Under the pieces are notes generated by a model that was not told the DNA's origin, did no database searches, and saw only the letters and a program-made list of their open reading frames with translations. The translations under genes and the position numbers were made by a program. 64,000 nt of DNA from Neodiprion pinetum. Lineage: Eukaryota; Arthropoda; Insecta; Hymenoptera; Diprionidae. The first letter of the stretch is position 1. Each line of letters begins with the position of its first letter. The stretch is taken from contig NC_060237.1 in NCBI RefSeq assembly GCF_021155775.2, positions 25,386,778-25,450,777 on the forward strand, read 5' to 3'. Of the stretch, positions 40,484-53,381 are shown piece by piece.

Positions 40484-43400
40484 TTTCGTGGTAGCTGCCT
40501 GCCGCATCTGATTCGGTCGACCAGTAACTACGTTTTCATATCCAACTTCTAGGGAATGGGGAAGGTCGGATCGAACGATGGATTTTCATTTTCGGGAAGA
40601 ATAAAACTGACTTAGCTTTTGTTGTATAAATTTTACGGAGGTCCGGGAATCCGTCGACGAACCAGTGCCGAAGAGGTGGGTCGATATCGGTTTTCACCGT
40701 GCAGCTGGTTGCGGTATTCCAAAAACTCGTGGAATTTATATTGGCGTACGGTTCAATTAGTTTCCACTATACGGCTGTGGGCTGAAAATCTGATACTCGA
40801 TACTGCTTAACGGGTAATATGCATTCACATAAATTCACTCGTTCGGTGCTCGAAGCGTAGAATCGAGGGATTAGTCGCCAGCAGCAGAGATTCCTAAGAT
40901 ACTCGTGTAACCCCTTGGATGCATGTCTATGCAGCACAATACGACAGGCAAGGAGGGCGATTTCGCAGGGAGAAGAATAGGCCCGGAGGCACCGTATATT
41001 GACACTTGGGACATTATTAAGTGGAGGGGTCGGTTCTAATAAGTTTTGACGACAATACTGTGGTTGCGGTCTGCAGCTCTCCTCGGCTTATTCTCGACCA
41101 AGGAAAACACTGCACCGAAGTAAAATCCCCAAAGGGTGTTCGCTCCTCGCGCTTCTTCTTTACTCTCAACCCATGCAACCCAGCGCCATTCCATTCCGCT
41201 CTTCTGTTACACCATAGGCCATTTTTTAAAGTGACAATTCTTCCGTCTGCAGTGTTTCTTTCACTTTATTTGGTAACATTCGGTAACACGGTGCTGCCGC
41301 GTGTTTATTTATTATTATACTTGATGTTGTGAATTTTTGCTAAAAAATTTGTCGCGTACACACTTATAGATAGACATTAAGATATAGAGGAGAGGGATTA
41401 TGGGGAAAAGAGCTAATCTCCGAATAGTTTATCGTCGGAACCAGAGTTTCGGAATTTAACCTTCGGGCTGCGGAGAAACGCTGCTCCGACGTTCGTTGAC
41501 GCTGCGATTTTATTTTTGGCCTCTCAAAAGATGCCAAACTTTTCTAACTAGCTATACTACAGACGCATTGACGTAGAGTAGCGAATGAGAATGCGTGGGC
41601 GATTTTACCTCATTGACACGTGGCAATGACCCTCGTAGCTGATATACTGCAGGCACAAATTTATGCATCATTATTATATCGGAATGGCGAAACGGCCGAC
41701 GACGTTTTCTCAAGTTCGGTCGTTTTAAACGTTATCAAACACTTGGAAACCCTGGTTTTTTTTTTTTTTTTTTTTTCATTTATTTTCACTTCAAATATTC
41801 TCACTCGCACTCCCGTTTTTATTTCGCAACTCGATGCGGCACGGGTGAAACTTTAATTACATTTAAACAACTAACACGAATGCCGAGAAAAAGCTCGGCA
41901 GCATCCACTGCGGAATGACGTATTGCATTTTTTTTTTTTTTTTTTTACTTTTTCGTAGAGACAACTGAGCTTTTTTTTCCCTAGCACCGATGTAATCCGT
42001 TTAAGCGACAAAGAAACTGGTATTAATTTAATTCTCATTGTTTTGTTTGTTTGTTTTTTTTTTTCACTGCTTATATCACCCTACGTTCCGTATTTCGTTC
42101 TTGACACACAGCCCGGAATATCTTACAGCACAACGTAACACTTGATAAATACCGCGAACGACCAGAAATATTAAAAAACCTACCCTCTCGAATCGTCGCC
42201 TTCGTTGATGGATATTTTTTCCGCTCAAGGTTTCAGCTCTTTCTTTATACACGAATCCCCCTCCGGCAATCGTTTCAAACGTTGACGGTTACTTTTTAAT
42301 TAAAACTTGTGATTTCCCGTTAGCAAAGTGAAAAGACAGTAATGGAAACACAAAAAGAATTTTAAATTTCTATGAGTTCCTTGCCGTACCTATCCATGCA
42401 ATTTTTACTCTTCGCGAATTACTTTATTGTTCATCTAAAGTACAATATATAGATATATTATGGATACGTTATACCGTAACGTCACAATAATTTTCTTCAA
42501 TATCGTATTTTCTTAATCCCAACGTTCATCTTTTGCCAATCTTCGTCTCTTTTTCTCTTTATCCCTCCATCGATTCGTCGAAAAATTTTCTCCACCCTAT
42601 TCGAAAATATCAACGCAGCGTAACGCAGGCTGCATGAAAGGTTATTATACTGTAAAAATAACGAACGGTACGCTTTGCCTGCGAAATATTTATACGCACC
42701 GCCACGACCCTTCGAAATTCACAGCTTCGTAGCTTTGTATCTTCGATGTTTCATCCACTCTTTTTCCGTAATACGAGTACAATATTATATGTACAATTCA
42801 GCCGTCGCGTATCTCTGAATAAAACGCCCGCGTTAATCAGAATTATCTCCAAGAAGATTCCGCCGATCATCTTGTTTTATTTTCTTTTATATCAGGCACA
42901 TTTCTCAGATACTATCGAAACGCGGAAACAACTTCACGCGCCAGAATTCACGAGTAAAGATTAATTCAGCGCGTCAAAGAGAGAGAAGAAAATGAAAAGG
43001 AAAAGATTTGTTATCAGGAGTCTCCGTAAAGTCTCACGTCAAGTAATTATAGTTACAGGATTTCACCGCTAGGCGGCTCACAGATCCCACAATCAGCGCT
43101 GCGTCGTAAAGAGGAATATTTCGGACCGGAGTTGAAAACATGATTAATAAACTCAGCGCGAGTCGCGAGTTGCTTCTTAAATTTTCATGTCTCATTATAC
43201 CGAAGAAAGTCAAATTGCGGGATTTTGGGGGGGAAAAAAAATGACAATTCGCCCAGAGTCTTCCGCTGCAGAGGGGTTTGGAGCTCGACTGCATTTCGGG
43301 TAAACATTTCGGCAACATAACACCACCCCTTGTACAAAGAGAGAGAGAGAGTCTGTGTAGCCAGGCAGTCAGGCTGTAGCAACTTCCGACTGACTAAACT

Positions 43401-43567
43401 GAACCGTGTCGGACGGGCGGCTAAGATCTTTCTATTAATCCCACGGGACATACCCGGCACTTCGCTCGCTCTCTCGCCCGCTCCCCTAATTAAATTATTC
43501 CTGAAACAACGGAGATGCGGACTTTACGGGTGGCGGTTCGCTTCCACGGACAAACATTGCAGACGCG

Positions 43568-43633
43568 ATGCCGACGCTGCTGCTGCTGACACCCAACAGC
43601 GTTCAACAGCTGTGCACCGCTTCCGAGTTTAGG
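43568..43633 (+). CDS. Candidate alternative first coding exon (phase 0 out)
   Basis: ATG 43568 (G at -3) follows an in-frame TGA at 43502 and opens 22 codons, MPTLLLLTPNSVQQLCTA then SEFR, to the donor AGG|GTGAGC at 43633/43634. Phase 0 would allow splicing straight to exon 4 at 62434, giving an N-terminus without exons 2 and 3. The 240 bases before it are GC-rich and CpG-rich for this intron, as a promoter might be, but I see no clear TATA box. A 24-codon upstream ORF from ATG 43515 overlaps this start. The Leu run comes from a short CTG repeat, so it could be chance; it is too short to call a signal peptide. The support is only frame, donor and start context. Confidence 0.25.
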
Positions 43634-44738
43634 GTGAGCCATATAAGTTCACACGTACAACATACCCGTTCAAGTCCGTATCTACCAACCTACCTACCTA
43701 TCCACCCACCTCTGTCTACTTGGTAGGGATAGCCTACTGATGCCACCGCGTGTAGGTTACGCAACTTACAATCTCGCCTGCTCACCTTTTGCGAACACGG
43801 GCTATCTAAGGCAGCGACGCGAAATATTATAGTTGTATATTATACGTACATACATATGGATATCACGTTGCCAAAAATGAAACGGATTTCTCTAATTTCA
43901 CAATTCCGCATCATCTAGTCTATCGTTACGAGGAATGAGCGTGTCATTTAGAAAATAAATTTAACTCGAAATTTATTTATTATTCAAAATCTTGTAGATT
44001 TAAGGCATTACATAAAGGTATTAAAAATATTGTATATATCGTATCGTTGCCATATTGCATAATTAATGTTATTTCTGTTTTTATTCCGTCTGAATTTTTT
44101 TTTCCCTTTTTTACTGTCGGTTATTTACATAATAAACTAATATTCATGGCAAACCGCGAACCAAGTTTTATTCTATGTGATGCGTTTTTTTTTTTTTAAG
44201 CCATATCAAGGTGAAAAATCTGATTCAAAATTGAAAAAAAAAAAAAAACGGAAAAAATTACTTCTGGTACACTCACTGGTTCGTTTTAAATACCTCTGAC
44301 CGTTTGCTGCGTGGAAATTTATTACACGCAGGAAAAACTCGACCGAAGGGACACAACACCGCGTTGGAATTTCACCACTTAAACATCTGTTGCTAAATTA
44401 TTATTACAATTATCATTGTTTTGCGTAACGTGAACTTACGTGCCTCACAAATTTGTATATTCCTGTTATCCAACGTTCCCTGGATATATAAATAAACATC
44501 ATATTCTATTCTATTCTCTATCACCCCGACATAAAATTATTTTCCGCGTAAAACTAACGCTGTGTACAATTAATCGCTGTAACTTCGATAACAATGCGTA
44601 TAATGTGTAATGAAAGATGCACGGTTTTTTCCTGTAATTGCGATACCTGGAGCGCTCAGAGATGAATAGCCTATATCTTATGCATATAATAGCGAAGGAG
44701 TAGAAAACTAGCGGCTGTGTCTTTCCGTTCGTTCAGCG

Positions 44739-44857
44739 ATGACGTCATCTTCTGCAATTGCACTTAAACCCGTTCGTACGCCTACCGCGAGTGTCCTCGA
44801 GTTTCGTGCTGCATTATTGTATGCGCTTGTGGCGCCAATCGCGGTTCAATTCCCAAC
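44739..44857 (+). CDS. Candidate alternative first coding exon (phase 2 out)
   Basis: ATG 44739 has G at -3 and opens 39 codons (MTSSAIALKPVRTPTASV, then LEFRAALLYALVAPIAVQ, ending FP and a split codon) to a donor with a perfect intron side, AAC|GTAAGTAT, at 44857/44858. Exit phase 2 matches exon 3 (AC+G gives Thr). The start overlaps a full CRE palindrome TGACGTCA at 44740-44747. The segment has a hydrophobic C-terminal half but no recognised domain. An open frame of 39 codons arises by chance fairly often, so this remains a weak candidate for a first exon of a sprint isoform. Confidence 0.2.
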
Positions 44858-45846
44858 GTAAGTATTGTATGTACAAACCTGTAAGCGAAACAAATTGAAG
44901 AGGTCAATTAAAAAAGGGTGTAAGTACCATTGGAAGAAAAAAAAAATGCTACTTACAGCTCTTTTTAATTCTTCTCTTCGATATCGCACCAAGGAACTTA
45001 CTATCAATGTATGCAGAAGTAAGATTGAATCTTGGGACGCTAAAATATAGGAAAAAATCACCCCTGTATCCATCATTCTAAATTATGTTTACGTACAACC
45101 AAAAATCGTCTCCGAAACGGTGCAGCGGTGGGGAAACACTTGACACCTAACCGCTGATCTTCAATCTGCGGTATGACAGCCTGACGAAGACCTCGGCGTC
45201 CGTTTAGGGTGCCATTAGACGCATCTGTGCGTCACGTGTGTAGGGGATATATGCGATATATGTATATACATATATGAGAATGGACGAATTTTCCGGTGAT
45301 AAATTCTTGGAAATCTGTCCGTTGTCTTATTTGTTACCTTATACCGCATTACCTATACGTATACAGCTGCGGATGCTGGGCAAAACCCCAACGGGCCAAA
45401 ACTTGGATCAGAGAACAGACTTTCCTTTCCTATCTGTTGAACCATTTGTCGGCTGTCCTATAAGCCATTTCTTTCATTTCTTATCTATCATTTCTTTTCC
45501 GCTGTCTTCCTCCTCCTCTATGTGTTTGTCTACGTTTGCGGCTCCCAGCCACTGCGCCACTGTCAAAACGTGAAATATGTCAGCGAGACGGTGCAGAAAT
45601 TCGGTAACGGACTCTCCCTTCACGTCCTCTGGAGCGAATCCCACCCCCCGCCCTTGCGGAATTGCTGGATTTTCAATTTGGCATCGTGTACAATCTTCTC
45701 CCAACCGACACCCAATTAGTATAGTTCCGATTTTTAGAGAGAGAATATGTTATAAGGTAACTGAGAACTGAACAAGCCTAACTGAAGAAAAAATATTTTA
45801 CGAAACTGCGAATTTATATTGCATACTTACGCGAAGGCTTCGGGGC

Positions 45847-45863
45847 GGGGGGGGGGGGGGGGG
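45847..45863. repeat. Poly-G run
   Basis: Seventeen G, followed by A and six more G, after CGGGGC. It is able to form a G-quadruplex and its length is likely to be unreliable. Confidence 0.85.
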
Positions 45864-46407
45864 AGGGGGGCAGATAAGAGACCGAGGACACGATATTTTT
45901 CCATGCATTATCCTGTCTGCGAGAAGAAACCGCGGAATACAGTTCTCTTAGCAAATTTATTGCAATTTTTCTCCAACTTATATCTCATCCGAAAGTACCT
46001 GAGACTTCTGCTGTGCTTAGCTTTATTTTATTTCATATTTACTGTGAAGCCGAGTGAAAAACAACTGCTGCAGGCTTTGCGCAGCCTGTTTTGCCTGAAA
46101 TGAAACTCTACACGGTAGAATAAGCAATAAGATCGTCAATATAATTCGAGGCAAGAATGCGAGTTAGAAACGATATGACGAGGGTATTACGTATTACGTA
46201 TCGCGGAATGGCGCTTTTAGATATAGATATATATATATATATTTATTTATGTATAATATATCTAGTTCAAAGCGTGGTTGTTTGCAAACGTTCATACGAC
46301 GGTAGTTTCAAAATAGATACATGTACTTGTAATATCAGGTCGTTGATATTCAATGAGTAACAATGTCGGCGATACACGCTCTGTTTGTCTCCTGTGTATG
46401 CATCTCC

Positions 46408-46408
<1 letters not shown>

Positions 46409-46467
<59 letters not shown>
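46409..46467. repeat. (TA)n-(TG)n compound microsatellite
   Basis: TA units run directly into about 20 TG units, an alternating purine-pyrimidine tract. Confidence 0.9.
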
Positions 46468-46470
<3 letters not shown>

Positions 46471-48179
46471 ATATATAAATAAATGCATTTTCTCTTTAAT
46501 GGTATAAATCTTCAATAAATCGTTGGAAATCTTCGGTGTCGCGGTTTGTGACTTTCAACGATGCGCCAGCGCTTAACTCTATCCTCCACCTAGCTAAGCG
46601 TACAGACGTTGCTCGCTTCGCTCCTTGTCTCGCATCTACTCGCGGACTCTTTCCAACGTACAGCGGTAGGTATAAAGCTTTTTCTTCCTGAAACAATCCC
46701 GTAAGTTTCTACACGGCCACCGCTCCATACTTTCTTGTTCGTCTGGCGAAAAAGCCACAGACAACTCCATAAACTACGGAATGCGAAAAATAAATTGTTA
46801 TTTTTCAACCCTTCTCAATGTCTCTTGGTATCTTCGCGAATTTACAAGGGTGAGCAACCGATACCGTTCCCGAAATGTCAGGGACCTTTAGAATTTAACG
46901 TTGGGCTGTAAAAGTTGAAAAATTGTTCCAAAGTCGTATCGGAAAAATTTTTTCGTCCATGCTTCATCAATTGGAAACGTCGAAGATAAATTTTTCCACT
47001 ACGATTTTGCATCCAAGCAATTCATTCGCGACGATCGGTTGCACAGAATTCAACAAACCGATGCAAGTAATCGTTCCGATGGGTTTTCCGCGTTTCGGAA
47101 TGTTCGTAGAACAGTTTTAATATAATGGTCTTGTCGCGGTCTAGTAATTTCATTGATAAAAAAGGAATGTCAGCCATGTTCGATCTTTATTTCGGTCTCC
47201 TCGAGCCGCGGCGCGGTTTTACGAAGGGCAATCATTCCTATCTTCTCATCTCGGCAAGCTGAAAACCACATTTTTGAAAATAATAATCAACGTGTCTCCG
47301 CGTTTTCCCGCACCCGAGGTGCCTCCGTCTCGTAGGTAGGTATATCAAAATAAATAGAAAATCCACAATGAAATAGTGGCGCGCGGAACGTCCGACGACG
47401 ACGTCGACGACGAGGAGGTAGAGGACGGATACGCGCCTGCGTTGTCTCCCACTTCCCTCTCCGTCTCTTTCTCTCTCTAGCTTCGCCGAGAGAACGCGGT
47501 GAAAATTCATCCGGCACATAGTATCGTAGATACGCTCGCGGTACAGAGCGTCGCGACGCCAGTCCGACGTCGACGGGCGTCTCGGACGCTCAAAAGCGTG
47601 TGTCGAGGGTCCGTGGACTCAGAAGAATAATCGAATAGTTCGTTGATTAATCGTTCGATTTAAAAAGAGAAGAGAGAAGAAAAAGTAAAAACGAGCCAAA
47701 CGCATTAACGAATGAAGTAAAATTGTAGGAGATATTTGTATTGTAATATACACGAATGTGGTTAGTTCCATGAAACAAACTTTTTTAACAGTGCGACGAC
47801 AATTTTTACCTACGCAAATAGACATCCACGCTCACCTGTATATCGGGAGCAACGAAACTGAACGAGAAATTTCATTCCTTTTCAAGAAGAAAAAAATTTT
47901 ATCCCGGTGTTGTGGAAATTATAAGAATTAAGTGTGGTACATACTGCGAATGGTATTAAATGTATTCCGTAAACTATAAAATCACCTCTTCTATTAGTTA
48001 AATATATTTATTCGCCTGAAATTGGTTGCCCGTTAAACCTTAAGTCGGATTTTAAGTCCATCGAGGCTTTTTGCGTAAACCGTTACTTATCAATCCAATT
48101 GCCAATTAATCCCTTTCAAAAATAAAAATAAAAAACAACTATAAATTCTAATAACGTTTCGTGTTCACACCTATCTAAT

Positions 48180-48190
48180 TATATATATAT

Positions 48191-48219
<29 letters not shown>
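48180..48219. repeat. (AT)n microsatellite
   Basis: AT repeat with one AATTA interruption. Confidence 0.9.
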
Positions 48220-48224
<5 letters not shown>

Positions 48225-48575
48225 GCAACTGACTTATTGCCCCGATGAGAACGATCACGTTTGATGATGATTCATAAAAACTACCCCAAACATACTTCGC
48301 TAACTGAAGGACTCGTTTAACGCTTCCAGTTCCTGATTTTCTCCCTAAATAATTCGTACGACATCGGCGTGCGAATTTCGCGCGTAACTCAGGCTCCCTG
48401 GAACTGATGAACCAATTTTGCAAATTCGTACACGAAGCTGTCTGTGTCTTTGCTCGTGTAACAATTATTCGCGGGCGAATGGTTGGCAAACATTTTCTAC
48501 TTCGTTAATTCCCTTTCAAGTGACTTTCCGAAGCGTGGCTTAAAGTCCTCGAGTATGTATATATAGAGCAGGAAA

Positions 48576-48581
<6 letters not shown>

Positions 48582-48615
<34 letters not shown>
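48582..48615. repeat. (GA)n microsatellite
   Basis: About 17 AG units. Confidence 0.9.
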
Positions 48616-48620
<5 letters not shown>

Positions 48621-49519
48621 AACTGGTAAGACCTGCAACGTTGTTCCAGTTCCGAGGTTTCATTAGCTTGAGTGAATCTAGGAAACGCGTTAAATTTTTT
48701 TTTTTATCGAATTCCTAGACGAAATCAACGCGGGACTAGTTCGAAAATAATGAGAGAGGAGAGAGAAAAGCCGATTACATATCTTCTTCGTCATAAACCT
48801 AATTTCGTGTGCCAACGACCAACGGACTGGTGTACGGGCGCCGTCTTGCTCAATCAGCACTTCAAGTCTTTTATTTGCATCTTTTTGTCGGTATGAAACA
48901 GCTTGGCTGGCGGCGGCTTGGGCAGCGACGCATTTATCGTTCGATTGCAGATATGTAATTGTTTTTATAAACGGAAAAGAAGAGTGACTAGAAATAAAAA
49001 GCCTGACCGTGTCAACGAATTGCGTGTATGCGTAACAGCCGAGATAAAAAAGGTATAAATAATATATTAATAAAAACTACATACGTTGCTACATTTCAAA
49101 ACTTGTTTAGGTACTTTTTAACAGTTGCTGTCTGAATAATTATACGCGACGGAGGGGAAACTTAATTAGAAACGATGAAAAAAAAATATATATATATTCT
49201 TTCAAAGTTTCAAATTACGATATAAGAAAGTCACGGAGAGGGCACGAGATTCGAGAAGTTAATATTACAGCTTCACTGCCGCTTTGATGAAGGAAAAATG
49301 AAGAAAACTTTCCTACGAATTGAGATTACTTTTTTTTCACCTGCGACACGAGTAGGCGTATATATCAAGAACGTAAAGAAGCTGAAAAAGGGACGGCAAT
49401 CGGTGTGGGATCAAATCAAACGCGTATCCAATTAAATCGTGATTCCTAACACCAAGACCGCCAGCTCATTCTCTGCGATCTGTTTAATTATCATTCCAAT
49501 TTTACTTTGCAGTGAGACC

Positions 49520-49521
<2 letters not shown>

Positions 49522-49563
<42 letters not shown>

Positions 49564-49574
49564 TTCTTTCTCTA
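49522..49574. repeat. (TC)n microsatellite
   Basis: About 17 CT units, then CTTT-interrupted units. It lies 0.65 kb from the complementary GA repeat at 50222-50252. Confidence 0.9.
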
Positions 49575-50220
49575 TCTATCTATCTCTTTTGCTGTCTCTC
49601 TTACCTTTTGCCCAGAGCAAGTAAAACCCGATTGCCTAAACCTTCGCGACTTTTTTGTCTTTGAAAAAGACGAGAAAAAGTTTTGGGACACGTAGCAATG
49701 TTTGATCGGTATTATACACGGTGAATGAAATGTTTCACAACTCTCGGTTTCCTTACGATGAACACGAAACTCTGCAGCATCAAACGTTTTTCATTCAGTC
49801 ATTTGAATCGAGTGGAAGGTGCGGTGGCGCAGCAGTTCTCTCCAGGTCGAATATGCCCAGTCTAGCTAGGAGGCATATTATCATATCATTTATCATTTCC
49901 ACTGTCCAACTTTCACGCGGTGGTTTTGTTCAGAGTCCGCGCGTTGTCAACAAGTGTGTTGGTAAATTTACACAAGTCAATCTGCGACGACCCGAGGTTC
50001 ATTATTTATGCCGTTTTGCTTCATTTCTACTGCATTGCGAAATTCTAAACGCCGGGCAACTAACTGCAAATGGTTTTGGGCCGGACCGCTTAAGACTTTG
50101 GAGTTGAGAAAGAGGAGGTCGGGAGATTTAGAGAGGTTCCAGTTGCGGTGTCCCTTCGTTGTCCCCGCGCTTCTCCGAGATATTATTCTTCCTGGGAAGT
50201 CGCGTGAAAATTTAAGATGT

Positions 50221-50221
<1 letters not shown>

Positions 50222-50252
<31 letters not shown>
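50222..50252. repeat. (GA)n microsatellite
   Basis: About 15 GA units. Confidence 0.9.
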
Positions 50253-50260
<8 letters not shown>

Positions 50261-53229
50261 TGAAAGCCAGTTTGCTCCGGTTAACGAAATTAGATCTGAA
50301 ACTCTCGCCTTGAATCTCGCTTCTTCTTAACGTTCGTTGAATTTCTACCGTGACTTTGATGAAACTACTTCGATTTTTCACGCTTGAAATGTCGCGTCAA
50401 GGAAACTTATCCCCGCCGCATCGAGTCGTACAGGAGTAACGGTATATTCATCTTTCATCCCATTACGCAATCATCGCGACGAAACTAAAAATGTGAATGA
50501 ATTAAAAAAAAGTGAAATGGAAGACGGAAAAAAAGGTTATGCGTGACGCTGTAATGTATATATATAATGTATATTTGGATTTTTATGATGAAAGAATATT
50601 TTTGGGAAGCGAAAGAGCGTAGGAGATAAAGAAAAAGAAAAAAAGAAAAAGAAAAAGAAAAGAAAAACGGAAAGTAATTAACGAAGAGTTACGAATGTTT
50701 TATTTTATTTGGTTGTTTATTTTATTTTCCACCGTCAAACGAAAAGTTTTTCGCCTCTTCCTCCGCCTCGTATTTCATCCGGTCGTCGGATGGATGAACT
50801 GGAATGAAGTTTTTCGGAAAAATAAACTGGAAGGGATTAATGGCAATTTGGAGCTTTGAGATTGTAACCGTGCGACGAAATGTTGAGAGTGATATTCAAC
50901 TATGACAAGATTTTTAAAAATATATTCACAGATCAAGGAGCATTCCTATAACTTAAACGTTAACCGTTCGTGTTAAATTTGTTCCACGTAATACGGAAGC
51001 TCCGGAAACACTCTATGATGATTAATTGAAAAAGTAAGAAAGAAATGATGCTGTATCGTGGATAATATTGACAAGGAAGAACTTTTCTTACTTTTTAAAA
51101 TCAGTTTGATGAAGTGTTTGTAAAAAATGTTACCTCCTATTATAAACAACATCAACAACGACATTCTGACGCTGTACACTAATCAGAATTCGGCAAGACC
51201 CACGGTCAGATCAACGAGAGGTCGCTACGCGGAAATTGGTGTTAAAAGGTAAATAAATGAAATTTATATTAATCGGTACGTAAAGATTAAAAAAATCATC
51301 ATTCTTCAAAGTATCCAAGAGGCGCGTGGAATCGTCTCGTATGAAGGCGGCGGATCGGACGATAACCGAAATCGATTTTAATCAGTGTCGGTTAATTTGA
51401 AATATGATAGCAACAGTGAGTAAGCTACCCTCCTCCGGCAGCCTTTCGAAGCCCTTAAAGTTATTCTTAAGTTAAGCTGCTTACCGCGTAAGCTGCTTAG
51501 TCTACAGTTACGGTGAATGGACTGTAGATAGGATTCATTATTATTATTATTGTTTTTTTTTTTTTACCAAAAACGTCCGTAATCTCATGCAAGGGAATAA
51601 TTCTTCTTTCTCCCTCTTCAGATTTCCCAATGGAACTAATTTACGCTGCGTAAATTAATCATTTCTTCTTTTTATTCTTACCTGCACGAGGTTCTTGTTA
51701 TTCATCTCTAGACAGTTGCAGGTTTATGTCATCTCTGTTTGTCATGCTAGAAATCCAGCATTATACTCTCCCAATGGTTGTTTTTAAGTTACTATAACCA
51801 TACAGAGACACACTTCTTTTGTTTTATCCTGTTTTTATTCAACGCTGTATCTTGTTTCTCGTATAACGTTTCATATTTCCAACTTGCGTGAAACGGCTTC
51901 CGGTTTCGTATACTGGAACGGTAAACATCTTTTGAGCAAACTGCGAAAACCCATCTTAAGCACCGTCGTTCGTTGGACACGAGTTGACAGAAAGCACAAC
52001 AATTACGTGACGTGATTCTTTACATCGATTTTCATGAGTTATTCGACAGATAACGATTCGGAAAATGTACTTACCAAACGTGGCGTACTTTTCCTCGAGT
52101 AATTTTTCACTCATATTTTGAAAGTACAAAACTGGACGGCCGTATTTTTGGCGAAATTGAATATAAACTTTGTCAAACTTCTTCAACGAACAACAGTCCT
52201 TAACTAAAACCTGCAGGAGCGGAAATAATTAATTTTGGGAAAATTCGTTCCCCGGGTATAGAATAGATCGTCTAAAATATAACCTTGTTTTTCGGATGGA
52301 GTCTCATCGCGGAAACAATATTAGGAGAAGAGAACATTGAAACTTTTCTACACGGTACGTTATACGTGCCTTTATACCATACATACATATACCTACGTAC
52401 ACACAAGTCAGCGGAAGAGATTGGAAAAGTTGAGCGAGTGAGGGATTCGTAAAGAGTTGTTAAACGTCTCGAGAATTTTCTCCAAGGTCCTGCGTGATCA
52501 TTGAGCGAAAAAACTCCCCGATCAATTTACCTTTCAACTTTTAACCCTGCTGCTCTCTCTCTCTCCCTCGTCACGAGCAAATTCTAATCTACCGAAACAT
52601 ATCGTCATCTCAAAGTACCCATATTATACATACCCTACTCCCAACTTCCTCCACTACCACGTCACGGTTAAACATGGCGTCGAAATTACCGAGTCCCTTA
52701 TCTGCGAGTGATTGCCTACTCTCTTTTTACTTATTATACCGCCATGCTGCAATCGATATCATACTCGCTCGTTCGTTTCTCCGGTATTTTTATCACGAAC
52801 ATTCTCTCGAAAGTGGACGAAGGGAGAGAGATGAGGATAACAGTCTGTATTTGGAAGTTCAGGCAGTAAGTAAAAATCACAGAGTGTGTAACGTAATCGA
52901 TAGCGCGGGTCGAGAACAGTGAATAATGATGGGTATTATTTTCACAAATCATTGTACGTTTTCAACGAAGTTATATCCGTATCGGGTTCGAAAATACGGT
53001 GAAGCCTCCGGTGCAACGATATCGAATAGTCGATAGAAATATTTTTTTTTTTATCGGAAATAGAGAGGGGGCGGTGAGAGAAAGCTCCAGCGATATTTCC
53101 TCGCTCTGGATATTATTGATTAGCGAGGCTGTTTGATGTCACATCATCGCGGAGCGATAGGGCCATAAGGGAGCCGTAAGCAGGGAAGTGCGCGCGGGCC
53201 GACGGTGGGTAATAAAATCTGCGATAAAG

Positions 53230-53381
53230 ATGACGTCACTTTGGAGGTGGACCAGGACGATCCGGAGGCTGGAGTATGTACACCGGCATCGGGAACGACG
53301 TACGAAGCGAATCGGGGCATCGAGTGGCCAGGCAGAGACGGTGAGGCGAGGCTGGCTCGCAAAGTGTCGCCTGTCCGACAG
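53230..53381 (+). CDS. Open CpG-rich segment with donor; possible alternative exon
   Basis: This segment sits inside a CpG-rich patch (about 53160-53620) and ends at the donor CAG|GTAATT (53381/53382). Two frames are open across it. The ATG-led one (ATG 53230, A at -3, MTSLWRWTRTIRRLEY) has 50 codons and leaves phase 2 for exon 3, but it is improbably Arg-rich. The other (in part KDDVTLEVDQDDPEAGV, ending KVSPVRQ) has coding-like RNY codon use and leaves phase 0 for exon 4, but it lacks an ATG and I see no good acceptor before it. A second donor, CAG|GTAGGT, lies near 53602. A CRE (TGACGTCA) is at 53231-53238. This could be a CpG-island promoter with a partly non-coding first exon. Confidence 0.17.

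Larger units (their letters stand above)
37521..43567 (+). other. Intron 2 of sprint, middle part
   Basis: Lies between the alternative segments at 37438-37520 and 43568-43633. I see only AT-rich intron, a poly-C run (40222-40235), a TA repeat (40447-40476) and poly-T runs (41758-41776, 41932-41946). No coding exon is supported. Confidence 0.6.

Noticed and set aside
46409..46467. TA-TG tract as a possible mobile-element end
   Set aside because: It is a plain compound microsatellite with no flanking inverted repeats or target duplication.
49721..50107. 128-codon + frame
   Set aside because: GTG start, no recognised domain, ordinary intron context, overlapped by an equally long minus-strand frame through a GA repeat.
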